Positions 22,078 through 30,839 of a DNA stretch of 35,988 nucleotides are shown here, piece after piece (position 1 is the first letter of the stretch; each line of letters starts with the position of its first letter). The notes beneath the pieces are model-generated. The model was not told the DNA's origin. It did no database searches and saw only the letters and a program-made list of their open reading frames with translations. The position numbers and the translations under genes are program-made. The DNA comes from a virus. Where the stretch lies: positions 1-35,988 of IMG/VR virus record IMGVR_UViG_3300046000_005049; one strand, written 5' to 3'.

Positions 22078-22776
22078 TTACCCTTTATGTAATCGCCATT
22101 TCTTATGTGATAAGCGAGAACCAGATATAACCCTCCCTATATTAATAGGGTCTAAATTATACTCTTTACAAAAATTACTAATCGTATTGCCTACTTCTAT
22201 AATATCTCCATTTGGACTAATTAAACTAACTGTATTACTATTTGAAAATTTACCCATAGATTGGGTTCTTCTACTACTCATATATTTAGTATACTCTACA
22301 GGGTATTTAGAGTATAAAGACCTAACATGTGATTTCCCTCTAGATATATCCGTTACGGTATCCTCAGTAACATCACACTCTACGGCAATAGTTTTAATTG
22401 AAAAGGTACTATTTACTAGCATATGAAATATCTTTTCGTATGTTTCATTACTATATCTAGCTAATACATTATCTGAACCTAGTACTCCGCCACTATTAGC
22501 TTTATTTGAAATATTTAAACCATGAGAAGAAGCTTTAAATATTTCAAAAGCTTCTTCTTCATACTTATTTAGATCTTCATAAGTACATTCACATAGTATT
22601 TCAAGAGTAGGCTCCCCGTATTTAAGATACGCATTATATACTTTATAGTTACTTTTACCGTTATTACTTTTTAAGTTTCTGAGATGCTCTTTATACCTAT
22701 CTTCAATATGTATACTTTGACCTATATAATATTTATCTAGCCCTTTAAAAATTAATCTGTAAATTCCGCAGGTCAT
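22078..22776 (-). CDS. GIY-YIG homing endonuclease (third paralogue)
   Basis: A 232-residue enzyme of the same plan as those at 3842 and 20605. GIY at 4-6, YYIGQS at 16-21, Arg in IEDRYKEH, a conserved Glu in LNKYEEEAFEIF, a helix-turn-helix segment (VTEDTVTDISRG) and a C-terminal SPNGDIIEVGN/SGSRLSHKKWRL module. It is more AT-rich in wobble positions than its neighbours. Located directly upstream of phoH, with its own near-consensus promoter, so phoH expression probably depends partly on it. Nearest likely target: phoH alleles lacking the insertion. Confidence 0.9.
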   Translation of the reverse strand: MTCGIYRLIFKGLDKYYIGQSIHIEDRYKEHLRNLKSNNGKSNYKVYNAYLKYGEPTLEILCECTYEDLNKYEEEAFEIFKASSHGLNISNKANSGGVLGSDNVLARYSNETYEKIFHMLVNSTFSIKTIAVECDVTEDTVTDISRGKSHVRSLYSKYPVEYTKYMSSRRTQSMGKFSNSNTVSLISPNGDIIEVGNTISNFCKEYNLDPINIGRVISGSRLSHKKWRLHKG

Positions 22777-22804
22777 AACTTACTCCACTATATTAGTAAA
22801 GTAT

Positions 22805-22833
22805 ATTTTAACATTTCCAGTATTACTTGTCAA
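22805..22833 (-). promoter_or_regulatory. Promoter of the third GIY-YIG gene and phoH
   Basis: On the minus strand, consensus TTGACA (22833-22828), 17-base spacer, TAAAAT (22810-22805). It begins right after the lysozyme stop; no terminator separates it from the lysis genes, so readthrough is also likely. Confidence 0.85.
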
Positions 22834-22851
22834 GAGGATAATTTTTAAACC

Positions 22852-23547
22852 CTAAACCCAACCATTTTTACGTTGCATTACGCGTTCGTAAATAATGTAC
22901 CCTACAGAAACTATTGTTAGTACCAATAAGGCGGGTACTAACCAATCACCTAAGCTAGCAATCGAATACTTTAAATTATTTACTGTATCGATAGTTTGAG
23001 AAACACCTGCAATAGTTGCAGTTCCTCCAGCTATAACTCCAGCCCTATTAATAGTACTGGACGTCATAGGTCTTTCTTCGTCAACTCGTTGCGGCATATC
23101 CAGTTTAGGTTCATATGCTTCAGGAGTTAGGTACAGTACTGATTCAGCAGCTCTACGTCTAGTTAGGCCTGCAACTACTTTACCGCCTGCTTTGTTCCAT
23201 AGCCCGAAAGCTCTAGCAGCAGCTTGATAATCGCCACGAACATGCGCTTTAAGGACACTAGATTTACGGAATCCAGCAATACCAATGTTCCATGCTAAGG
23301 ATACCATTGCATCGAATTGATTTTGCGTGTATTCTCCACCTGTGCCTTCGTGCACCGCTTGCTCATACGAAGCCAATTCCTCAAGCAGACGTTCTTCACA
23401 TTCTGTCTGAGTCATGGTATCGTTAGGGCTTACACCTTTAGTGAAGCCATAACCAATAGTCCAGACGCCTACAATATCTTGATAAGACTTTAATTTACAG
23501 CCTTCAAACTCTTTAATAACTTGAATGCCTTTTTTACTAGTTTTCAA
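22852..23547 (-). CDS. GH24 lysozyme (endolysin) with C-terminal membrane segment
   Basis: A 231-residue muramidase-type endolysin. The catalytic triad has the spacing of T4/P21-type lysozymes: E15 (KEFEGCKL), D24 and T30 (WTIGYG). The GH24 domain ends near residue 150 with LTRRRAAESVLYL. After a linker rich in charged residues there is a weakly hydrophobic stretch (GVIAGGTATIAG) and a strong transmembrane helix (LVPALLVLTIVSVGYIIY) followed by a basic end. No N-terminal signal or anchor. The start codon is TTG, with AAAGGAG six bases upstream. It follows the spanin genes. The C-terminal anchor is unusual for a soluble endolysin and could delay release or act as a holin-like part. Confidence 0.9.
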   Translation of the reverse strand: MKTSKKGIQVIKEFEGCKLKSYQDIVGVWTIGYGFTKGVSPNDTMTQTECEERLLEELASYEQAVHEGTGGEYTQNQFDAMVSLAWNIGIAGFRKSSVLKAHVRGDYQAAARAFGLWNKAGGKVVAGLTRRRAAESVLYLTPEAYEPKLDMPQRVDEERPMTSSTINRAGVIAGGTATIAGVSQTIDTVNNLKYSIASLGDWLVPALLVLTIVSVGYIIYERVMQRKNGWV

Positions 23548-23558
23548 ATTATACTCCT

Positions 23559-23831
23559 TTATTTAATATTACCAAATTCTTTGATAATTTTTACGCTATT
23601 ATATTGCTTGTTAGCACATATAGCATATTTGTTGGCTGTATCTGCGTAAGCTGCTTGCACATTTTCAAATGTAGGTGTTATTACCTTATCATCCAAAGCA
23701 GGGCATAGTTCTAAAACCTCTTTATCAAACTGCATTGGCTTGATTAGCTCGACAACTGGTTCATCTAATTCAACTGTCGCGCAGCCAAAAAGTAGAAAAG
23801 TTGAAAGGATTATAGAAAGGATAGTTTTCAT
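23559..23831 (-). CDS. Outer-membrane spanin lipoprotein (Rz1-like)
   Basis: A 90-residue protein with a lipoprotein signal peptide (SIILSTFLLFGC, lipidated C17). The mature part has ELCPALDD and YAICANKQYNSVKII. It overlaps the i-spanin gene by four bases (ATGA), immediately downstream, the usual Rz/Rz1 order. It would reach from the outer membrane to the inner spanin and fuse the membranes in the last step of lysis. Assignment is by signal, size and position; o-spanins share little sequence. Confidence 0.68.
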   Translation of the reverse strand: MKTILSIILSTFLLFGCATVELDEPVVELIKPMQFDKEVLELCPALDDKVITPTFENVQAAYADTANKYAICANKQYNSVKIIKEFGNIK

Positions 23832-24211
23832 TTTACTTTACCCTTCATCTTCTCATTCACCTGTTTATTTATCTCAGAAATGCTATCTGTAAAAGTTGGA
23901 CTTGGTACACATCCGCCATCTTTTACAATTACCAAAGGTTTGCCTTTTGTAGAAGCTAAAATAGTGTTAATACCTTTAAGTGTATCAACATTACTTTTAC
24001 GCGACTCTACTAATAAAACTTCCGAAGTCTTTACGATACTATCAAGCTTAGTCTGATGGGAGTCAACATACTCTTTGTATTTAACCTGGTACTCCACTTT
24101 AGCTTCTTCGTATCCAATTTGTTTGATCTTTGAATACCCTAGGTACCCAAAGCCTGTAACAACTGAGAAAACCAGGCTAATAACGCCTAGTTTTAGGTAG
24201 TCTATAATCAT
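23828..24211 (-). CDS. Inner-membrane spanin (Rz-like)
   Basis: A 127-residue type II membrane protein: one N-terminal transmembrane helix (GVISLVFSVVTGFGYLGY), then a charged periplasmic region with a helical, coiled-coil-like part (residues about 30-85) and a Lys-rich end. This is the i-spanin plan. ATGA overlap with the o-spanin gene downstream and with the tail gene upstream places lysis genes in the tail operon. Confidence 0.7.
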   Translation of the reverse strand: MIIDYLKLGVISLVFSVVTGFGYLGYSKIKQIGYEEAKVEYQVKYKEYVDSHQTKLDSIVKTSEVLLVESRKSNVDTLKGINTILASTKGKPLVIVKDGGCVPSPTFTDSISEINKQVNEKMKGKVK

Positions 24212-24759
24212 TTAAGTCCTAAGAATTTAGCTACAGTTAGTAGCTTGTTTGCAAAAGAATGGGCCCATGTTGCATCGGCAACTTCACTAGCAGTAGGTGG
24301 GTTAACACTTAAAGCACGGGTACTATGAGACCATATATCATTTGCGGATACCGTAGCAGCAACACTAACTGTAGATACTAGGGCAGATACTGTGGCAGGG
24401 TATTGTGCTACTAAAGAAGGAGTATAATAAGCAGTATCATAGTTATCAGAGAATAACACTCCTGTAACTCTAACCTTAGCCAAATCAACGCTTAGTTTCC
24501 ATCCATTGATCAGGAAGTAAGAGTCACCAGTATACTGACCCCCACCAATAGGGTCGAAACCTGTGTAACGCATAGCGGGTAGGTATTTAGCATTATCTCT
24601 AAGTACTACCCAATCTATCCAAGCCGAATAAACTTCAGAGCGTATATCTAATGCTGTAACTTCTGGGTGTACATAAATTATCCTATTTATGCCATCAAAG
24701 TCTACTTTATTTCCAAGGGCCCAGTCGGGTGACCAGGCCCCCCATACTAGGGCCGCCAT
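24208..24759 (-). CDS. Virion/tail-associated structural protein
   Basis: A 183-residue protein rich in beta strands, with W-rich beginning (VWGAWSPDW), IIYVHPEVTALDIRSEVYSAWIDWV, and an Ala/Ser/Val-rich linker, then a short helical end (HSFANKLLTVAKFLGLK). It abuts the preceding structural gene with no gap. I recognise the VHPxVTxLDI-x-YS-x-W-x-x-W pattern from tail-module proteins of other phages, but the exact role is unknown. Confidence 0.65.
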   Translation of the reverse strand: MAALVWGAWSPDWALGNKVDFDGINRIIYVHPEVTALDIRSEVYSAWIDWVVLRDNAKYLPAMRYTGFDPIGGGQYTGDSYFLINGWKLSVDLAKVRVTGVLFSDNYDTAYYTPSLVAQYPATVSALVSTVSVAATVSANDIWSHSTRALSVNPPTASEVADATWAHSFANKLLTVAKFLGLK

Positions 24760-26124
24760 TTACCACAGCTCTCTATATGCCAGGTTTACACCTGTAGTTA
24801 CTGTAGTACCAGACAACTTAGTGGCAGTAATGCTCCATATCTCCCCAACTCCACTAGCAGTAGACATAATACCTTCATCATTAACTTCAAAATAAGGTGT
24901 TAGGTCAATATTAGCTACGCCTTCTGCTACAAAGAAAGTAGCAAATTTACGCGCACCAGTCAGATTTATAGTACCTGCTGCAGATCCTAATATGGAAGTA
25001 TTTCCGCTGCCGATAACCCATGAAGGGGAAGTAATTTCAACTGTTTGCCATAGCGTAACTGCAACCGCACCTCCGATAGCCACTACACTTAGTACTTCTG
25101 GGTACGCCTGCACAGCATTATGTTTACCGTTAATAGTAGGAATAGACTGCATACTAATTAAGTGGGTATCTGTAGTAGTCGTAACACCATAAACTTCCAT
25201 ATCAGCTGAGCGCCAAAACGTATAATCTATAGGGTCTGCTTCAGTAGCGACGGACATAACGACTTCTCGCAACTCGCTAGAGCTACCAGTAGCACTCGTA
25301 TTTAAATTTTCAGTTCGTAATGGCAGAGTAGCTGTACGAATAGATGGGTATGGGTACACATTACCTGTTTGAATAGTATAGGCTACAAGTCTAGCACCGT
25401 TAGGCTCATAGACTCCAAAACGTACTCTACCTGCTCCAGAAAATGTATAATCCGCCCAGTAGTTATTTACTTTAGTTACGTCAAGATTAAAACCTGATAA
25501 TCCGGTACCGTCCATCTTATCAGTCCAAGCTGCCCGAGGTACTGGAGTATCCACAATACTACCAGAGGTAGAACTACGTATAACTACCCTTACTTCAGTT
25601 CCATTTAATTCAAAAAATATACCGTCACTATCATCGTAGCAACCCCAACGACGTTTATTACCAGTCTTACCAATGTCCCCGCAAGCTACAGAGATACGTG
25701 CGAGATTACTAGTACCTGGTAAGTAGTAATGGTACCTATTAGTTGTTCTAGTACAGCGCGATCCGCTATCTGTAGTAGTAGCTAAAACTACAGAGGACTT
25801 TACAGCGTCATACGTACTAGTACCGCCGGTAGCTAAGTCGATAGTAAATAAGTCATCATAAGTATCTAAGCTGGCCTCATAAACCCCCAATTGTCTTTCA
25901 GACTCAGTTTTTAAAGATCCAAATGAAGTAAGGATACCCTGACCTTCAGTAAATCGTACTTGAGCAGCTCCACGGTTATCTACGCTAAGCGCATTTGCAG
26001 CGTTATCTCCGGAAGCTATATGCATTAATTGGGCTTCTACAGCCAAAGCATCAACAGTATGTTGGCGTGACGCTAATCGTTTGCCTGTTGAATCAGGAGG
26101 CACCTGTACATAACTATTTGTCAT
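24760..26124 (-). CDS. Virion structural protein, likely tail or baseplate-associated
   Basis: A 454-residue, mostly beta protein with no membrane segment. N-terminal PPDSTGKRLASRQHTVD and GLxxESERQLGVYEAS-like segments, then a long central beta domain (residues about 90-310) that resembles a carbohydrate-binding or jelly-roll domain, and a C-terminal beta domain. Ribosome site AAAGGA. It is one of a run of large beta-rich late proteins and is presumably part of the adsorption structure. Domain-level assignment is not secure. Confidence 0.65.
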   Translation of the reverse strand: MTNSYVQVPPDSTGKRLASRQHTVDALAVEAQLMHIASGDNAANALSVDNRGAAQVRFTEGQGILTSFGSLKTESERQLGVYEASLDTYDDLFTIDLATGGTSTYDAVKSSVVLATTTDSGSRCTRTTNRYHYYLPGTSNLARISVACGDIGKTGNKRRWGCYDDSDGIFFELNGTEVRVVIRSSTSGSIVDTPVPRAAWTDKMDGTGLSGFNLDVTKVNNYWADYTFSGAGRVRFGVYEPNGARLVAYTIQTGNVYPYPSIRTATLPLRTENLNTSATGSSSELREVVMSVATEADPIDYTFWRSADMEVYGVTTTTDTHLISMQSIPTINGKHNAVQAYPEVLSVVAIGGAVAVTLWQTVEITSPSWVIGSGNTSILGSAAGTINLTGARKFATFFVAEGVANIDLTPYFEVNDEGIMSTASGVGEIWSITATKLSGTTVTTGVNLAYRELW

Positions 26125-26138
26125 TATTATCCTTTAGA

Positions 26139-26158
26139 TACAGGGCCGTAGCCCTGTA
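26139..26158 (-). other. Stable cUACGg-tetraloop hairpin between structural genes
   Basis: In the minus-strand RNA, UACAGGGC-UACG-GCCCUGUA: an eight-base perfect stem closed by a C(UACG)G loop, one of the most stable RNA tetraloops. It lies between the stop of the 26166 gene and the ribosome site of the 24760 gene and has no U run, so it may stabilise, process or attenuate the transcript rather than end it. Confidence 0.72.
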
Positions 26159-26165
26159 GTTATGT

Positions 26166-27806
26166 TTAAGCGTAAACGCGATCTGCTTCAGCAACTAATG
26201 ATAGAGAAATTGCCTTGCTACGAGTTAGAGTACCTGTGGCAACCACGAACTTACCACTACCTGGGCGAACGCCAACTAATGTAACTGGACGATCTGTACC
26301 GCCGGTAAATCCGCCTTGTACGTTACCATCGTAATCGTAATCAAAGTTAATTGATGCCGCACTAATAGTACCGGTAATAGGCGTACCTGACGCGTTATTA
26401 ACAGTGATAGCACCTGACTCGCCGTAGTCATTACCTGCTCCAGGAGGTGCAGTAAACATTAGACGGTAGCTAGAACCTGCACCCACTAATGGTGTATTGA
26501 AGGTAATAGAACCTGCGGCAGCATATGGGTAGCTGCGAGTAATAGCAGTATTATCGTAAGATACAAAGCTATTAGTATCTGCAGTACGGTAACCCATAAT
26601 AGTTACGCCGTTTCCACCTCCGTGTGGGTTTGTAGGAGCGAAGAAACCTGCTTTAAGTTCAGAACCTACGAAGTTTAATAGGATACTGGCAGTTTTACCT
26701 GTAACAGGACCTGTAGTAGGTAAGTCATTGATGTTACTATTTTGGCGCAGTTGGTACTGAATTTTAGTATAAATCTGCTGTAACGTAGCAGAAATAGGTA
26801 CCGCCCTATACAGAGTAAAACAATGGTCTGAGGCTATACCTAGTAGCCCTGTAGTAATTGGTATACTATTGAGACCCCCGCCTGAAGCTGCAATAGTATA
26901 CGACCCTTTAGCCGCCCCATTATGAATAACTAAGGTACCACCATAATAAGTACTAAGAGAAGGTATGCCCTCTGCGGTGGATAGGGCAGTGGCTGCGCTA
27001 GCTCCGTTACCATCTATCCCCGAAAAAGTACCTACATCTACAACAATACCAAAATCCCTAGGCGTTCCTATAGCGTCTACATCCTTAGTGAATGGGTAAG
27101 GAAAATACTTTACATTAATTTCAGAATAAGGACTAGCAGTGATACCTGCGTCATTAGAAGTAATATCTAAGTCAGCTTCATTAGATAGTAGCAAGTTAAC
27201 TAAGTTCGCACCAGTTGCAGTTTTACCTGTATCGGCTAGAATAGAGTCCTTGTACTTATAATTATATTCGCGTACGAAGCCTTTGAAATACGTTCTATTA
27301 TCGAAAGTAGTAGTAGTCGCATCAGCAGCGATATCACCATAAACTTGAATACCTTCATTACATTGATCAGTAAAGGTAAAGTTTGTTGGAGATCCTGTAG
27401 AAGTACGTTGCCAGTAAAGCTGCGCACCAGAAGATACGGTACCAAGACCTACAATACCAGCATATTGGCGAGCTAAAGTACCTGCTGAGTTGTATTCTGA
27501 CCAACCACCATCGCGTAACATTTGACGAGTAGCATCATTAGCAGGTTTCCATCCACTATATGTAGCACCGTCAGTACCGAACTGGAACTGACCAGACAAC
27601 GCGTCAATCGCATACATTGGGAACGGAGAGTCTTGATATGTAGACGTAGCCCACAATTCAACAAACTTAGAGTATAGTGCCTGTAGAGTTACACCGTCTT
27701 TGGCGACTAATCCACCAGCTACGTTTAAAGTAAACGTTTTTAATGTTTCGTCAATGGTTAATTCTGTGCCTACGTTTAAGCCAGCACGGGAGGTAATTTT
27801 TGCCAT
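26166..27806 (-). CDS. Large beta-rich virion structural protein
   Basis: A 546-residue protein beginning MAKITSRAGLNVGTELTID. N-terminal residues to about 220 include LWATSTYQDSPFPMYAID and GWSEYNSAGTLARQYAGIV, aromatic-rich elements. The rest is Gly/Ala/Thr-rich beta sequence with DFGIVVDVGTFSGIDGNG. The C-terminal 100 residues (LMFTAPPGAGNDYGESGAI, then RDR-free beta strands) look like a separate domain. No enzyme motif. Frequently used optimal-like codons near the start suggest high expression. Role: tail/fibre network component, inferred from context. Confidence 0.7.
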   Translation of the reverse strand: MAKITSRAGLNVGTELTIDETLKTFTLNVAGGLVAKDGVTLQALYSKFVELWATSTYQDSPFPMYAIDALSGQFQFGTDGATYSGWKPANDATRQMLRDGGWSEYNSAGTLARQYAGIVGLGTVSSGAQLYWQRTSTGSPTNFTFTDQCNEGIQVYGDIAADATTTTFDNRTYFKGFVREYNYKYKDSILADTGKTATGANLVNLLLSNEADLDITSNDAGITASPYSEINVKYFPYPFTKDVDAIGTPRDFGIVVDVGTFSGIDGNGASAATALSTAEGIPSLSTYYGGTLVIHNGAAKGSYTIAASGGGLNSIPITTGLLGIASDHCFTLYRAVPISATLQQIYTKIQYQLRQNSNINDLPTTGPVTGKTASILLNFVGSELKAGFFAPTNPHGGGNGVTIMGYRTADTNSFVSYDNTAITRSYPYAAAGSITFNTPLVGAGSSYRLMFTAPPGAGNDYGESGAITVNNASGTPITGTISAASINFDYDYDGNVQGGFTGGTDRPVTLVGVRPGSGKFVVATGTLTRSKAISLSLVAEADRVYA

Positions 27807-27815
27807 TATAGGTCC

Positions 27816-30395
27816 TTAAATAAAATTTCTATCGGCCGTCATAGCCACCGGGATGCTAGAATCTGTCGTACTTAGCGATAGATTTCTTATATAATAGGGC
27901 ACATATCCAGTTTTAATGAAGCCAACATCAACTGTCTGAGCTCCAGAATAAGTGTATGTGAATGTGGAAGCTGAATCTACTGAGTAAAGAACTGTAGTAG
28001 TACCTGCAGTCAAAACTACCATATCCGTTCCAGTTGGGGGTCCTGTAAAGGTTACAGTATTAGAAGATAGAGGGTATAGGTTATCGCGTTGAGCATTACT
28101 AGTAGTAGTCATAGCTACGCGCATATTTGTTATTACGTTACCCGCTGCAGCGATAGCACAGGTTGCTCGTATCTTTAATTTATACCCAGTAGTTGCAGTA
28201 ATAGTCTGCGCTATTAGATTTGCAGCAGTTAGGTTTAACCAAGAGCCACCATACCCTGACCCAGTATCGATCTGGAATTCTATATCATGATTACCCCAGC
28301 GAGTTCCAAAAGTAACGTTAGTTCCTGTGATTGTAGGGGCGCTATTAGTAAACGCAGTATACCCTAAAGCGAAATAAGGCATTTCCCAAGTTACAGAGTC
28401 CCCAACTTTAGTAAGCAGTACAGAACCACTAGAGTTAAACTGAGGTATACCACCACTAACGAAGCACTGAGCGACACTGGCACTGGTAGGTTCATTACAA
28501 GTAACTTCTGTAAATCCTGCAGTAGTTGAAGTAAACCTAGTTTTCCAATGTGTACCATAAACAGACACTTGACCTGTTGTAGCACTAGTAATACCTACGT
28601 TTTTCTCTATGGCGTTTAGACCTGCCATCACTGTAGTATCTGCGTAATCACCCATACAGTTTTCAATAACAATACCTGTATCTGAGTTAACAAACACATA
28701 CGGACCTGTACGAGTACCTGAAAGAAACATACGTTTAATGGTTATGCCAGAATTATTACCCGCTCCGTTAACTCCAAGACCTGTAACAGTATTAGTCATT
28801 ACTAGAGGGGCCACTGTACTAGTACCAATGCTGTTAATAGTAGTATTGTAACAAGCATTTAGTGATATTAGGCCAGCATATGGGCCGTTATTTGGTAAAG
28901 GCAGTGTAAATCCACTTATTGTATTACCGCTGCCGCCAGTAGTAAAGTCCAATATATACATTGGATTCGTACTAGTAGTTGTTGTAGTTAAAGTATGATC
29001 ATAATAAGTTATGCTACTGAACGTACAATTCTGAGCTCCAACGAATACCCCTCTACCACCTACATGAGTATTGCTTGTAAAAGTGCAATTAACTGCCTGA
29101 GTACTAGTCAATGCCCCTGTTGTAGCATTAGCGCGTAGTGTAAGGGACCCATACAAGTTACTAGAAAAAGTAACTCCTGTGGTATAATTAATGGAGCCAA
29201 TATATCTACCTGTAGCAGCTAAAGAGAATGACCAGAAGTTACTGTTTTGAACTGTGCCTCCGGCAAAGCAAGAGGAAATTTGTAGAGCAGTATTAATCTG
29301 TGCCTGGGTTGGAGCCACGATGCAATTATCAACGTCTAGAGGGGAGGCTACCTCGGACAGGATCATGGCATCACTGATGGCACATGATTTGTACTTAACG
29401 TAGAACGGCTGTACCAGATTCATGTACCACTGAATAACGCATCCGCGCATATCAAAGTATCCTGCACCTGTTGTAATCATTTCTTGACGTGTAGCAATTG
29501 TAGCATTAGGAAGTACCCTAGGACCCGAGCCGCCTACAACACGTGTGCAGTTAGTCAAAATAACTGCAGGAATGCGTACCTTACAGCCTGTTGGAGGTAA
29601 ATACCCTACCCCATTTGTACCGTCGTTACCTATTCTAATACCGCCAGTAGTTTGCCAGAATATTTTTGTGGAAGCGTCTGTACGGGTAGTGCTAATAGCA
29701 ACTTGTGTACCCGCTCCTCCGTATCTCTCATATATTCCTGAACCTGCAGAAGACTCAATCCACACACCAGTCCAAACAAAGTTATTTGTTACACAAGTAG
29801 GGCAGGGGATCAACTGACCTCTAGCTCCATTAGTGGTACCCAGTTCAAACCAGGCCTCAACAGATGTAACGGCTCCGATACGAGGCACAGTAATAGTAGC
29901 AGTATCAGGGCCTTTAATTTCAATCCAGCCCTGCACATCCGCACCAGAGCATGTGGCTGTAATACCAGTCAGTGCACCTGCAGCAAAATTACCTCCAGTA
30001 ACTCCACCAATCTTCATATATCCAGTAGCACCTATAGCAGCGCCTGCTACAATAGGGTCAGATAACCAGTTAGTCCAGCACCCTAGGAATACACCAGATA
30101 CCCCACCTTGGCTGATTGCTGCACCATACGCTGGAGAGTTACCGGATCCTCCTGTATACGCAATTACACGTACATAGGTAGGGTCAAAGCGTAGTTCGCC
30201 TCCAGTACCTGTAAAGGTAACTGTATCTAATGAACCTCCGGCAATACTATGATTGGCGCAAGCATATGTATCTGTACGTACTATAAAGGTAGTATCGTTA
30301 CTAATTGCGTGTGTATCCAGCGTGGCATTGACACTTGGGGTAGTTAAGGCATCATAATAGACTATTCCGCCAGTATTGTGCGTATACGCTGTCAT
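27816..30395 (-). CDS. Large right-handed beta-helix tail protein
   Basis: An 859-residue protein, Gly/Thr/Ser/Asn-rich. From about residue 270 to 640 short strands recur with turns such as NCTF, NCIV, SCFAGG, NSNFWSF and NNSGITI, the look of a parallel beta-helix, often a host-polysaccharide-binding or -degrading fold. Cysteines recur at turn positions (NCT, SSC, KSC). The last 100 residues form a separate domain ending TGYVPYYIRN-LSLSTTD that I have seen at the end of other phage tail proteins. Probably a receptor-binding or tailspike component. Catalytic residues cannot be located by eye. Confidence 0.72.
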   Translation of the reverse strand: MTAYTHNTGGIVYYDALTTPSVNATLDTHAISNDTTFIVRTDTYACANHSIAGGSLDTVTFTGTGGELRFDPTYVRVIAYTGGSGNSPAYGAAISQGGVSGVFLGCWTNWLSDPIVAGAAIGATGYMKIGGVTGGNFAAGALTGITATCSGADVQGWIEIKGPDTATITVPRIGAVTSVEAWFELGTTNGARGQLIPCPTCVTNNFVWTGVWIESSAGSGIYERYGGAGTQVAISTTRTDASTKIFWQTTGGIRIGNDGTNGVGYLPPTGCKVRIPAVILTNCTRVVGGSGPRVLPNATIATRQEMITTGAGYFDMRGCVIQWYMNLVQPFYVKYKSCAISDAMILSEVASPLDVDNCIVAPTQAQINTALQISSCFAGGTVQNSNFWSFSLAATGRYIGSINYTTGVTFSSNLYGSLTLRANATTGALTSTQAVNCTFTSNTHVGGRGVFVGAQNCTFSSITYYDHTLTTTTTSTNPMYILDFTTGGSGNTISGFTLPLPNNGPYAGLISLNACYNTTINSIGTSTVAPLVMTNTVTGLGVNGAGNNSGITIKRMFLSGTRTGPYVFVNSDTGIVIENCMGDYADTTVMAGLNAIEKNVGITSATTGQVSVYGTHWKTRFTSTTAGFTEVTCNEPTSASVAQCFVSGGIPQFNSSGSVLLTKVGDSVTWEMPYFALGYTAFTNSAPTITGTNVTFGTRWGNHDIEFQIDTGSGYGGSWLNLTAANLIAQTITATTGYKLKIRATCAIAAAGNVITNMRVAMTTTSNAQRDNLYPLSSNTVTFTGPPTGTDMVVLTAGTTTVLYSVDSASTFTYTYSGAQTVDVGFIKTGYVPYYIRNLSLSTTDSSIPVAMTADRNFI

Positions 30396-30403
30396 TTATA
30401 TTC

Positions 30404-30838
30404 CTAGCTGTAAATTAATGAGGCTCTGTCAGCCCAAACTTTATCAAACAAAGCAGTACCGTCTGCCCATGTTTCTGTCATATCGCCGTCGACACCTAGT
30501 ACGATTTTACGTACGCGCCAAACACCTGAATTCTCTGAGCTGCCAACAGCAGCTTCGCCTTTATACAGTTCAGTCTCTGATATAAAGTCTACTCGTTTAC
30601 TGTACATAAGGTCCTCTTCGGGTACGCCTGGCTGGCCCTGTGGGCCGACTAGGCCGGTTACTACTACGTTAGTAGTGCTAGATTCTACTAAGATAGTGTC
30701 TGTAGTAGATACTACAGCATAAGTACTGAATTCTGAATTAACTAGTACTGAATCTACACTAGCAGTATTTACTACTCCGTTAGACTCTACAGTACTAACT
30801 ATATTCCCAGTATTTTCACTAATAATAGTATCAGCCAT
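30404..30838 (-). CDS. Small tail-fibre-like protein with a short collagen-like motif
   Basis: A 144-residue protein. Residues 1-70 are beta-like repeats of Val/Thr/Ser (TVESNGVVNTAS, SVLVNSEF, TILVESSTTNVVV), then one collagen-type stretch GPQGQPGVP, then a compact C-terminal domain (GVWRVRKIVLG, ETWADGTALFDKVW). Collagen-like triplets and beta repeats are typical of trimeric fibre connectors. It lies between two structural genes with gaps of one to eight bases. Confidence 0.65.
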   Translation of the reverse strand: MADTIISENTGNIVSTVESNGVVNTASVDSVLVNSEFSTYAVVSTTDTILVESSTTNVVVTGLVGPQGQPGVPEEDLMYSKRVDFISETELYKGEAAVGSSENSGVWRVRKIVLGVDGDMTETWADGTALFDKVWADRASLIYS

Positions 30839-30839
30839 G

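Noticed and set aside
23548-23576. TATAAT with a TTGGTA-like -35 directly before the lysozyme start
   Set aside because: The -10 box touches the TTG start codon, so the transcript would begin inside the gene and lose it. The A/T-rich run is better read as spacer next to the AAAGGAG ribosome site.
29545-30177. Proline-rich plus-strand frames opposite the beta-helix gene
   Set aside because: The proline content comes from reading Gly-rich codons on the opposite strand; no start signals.
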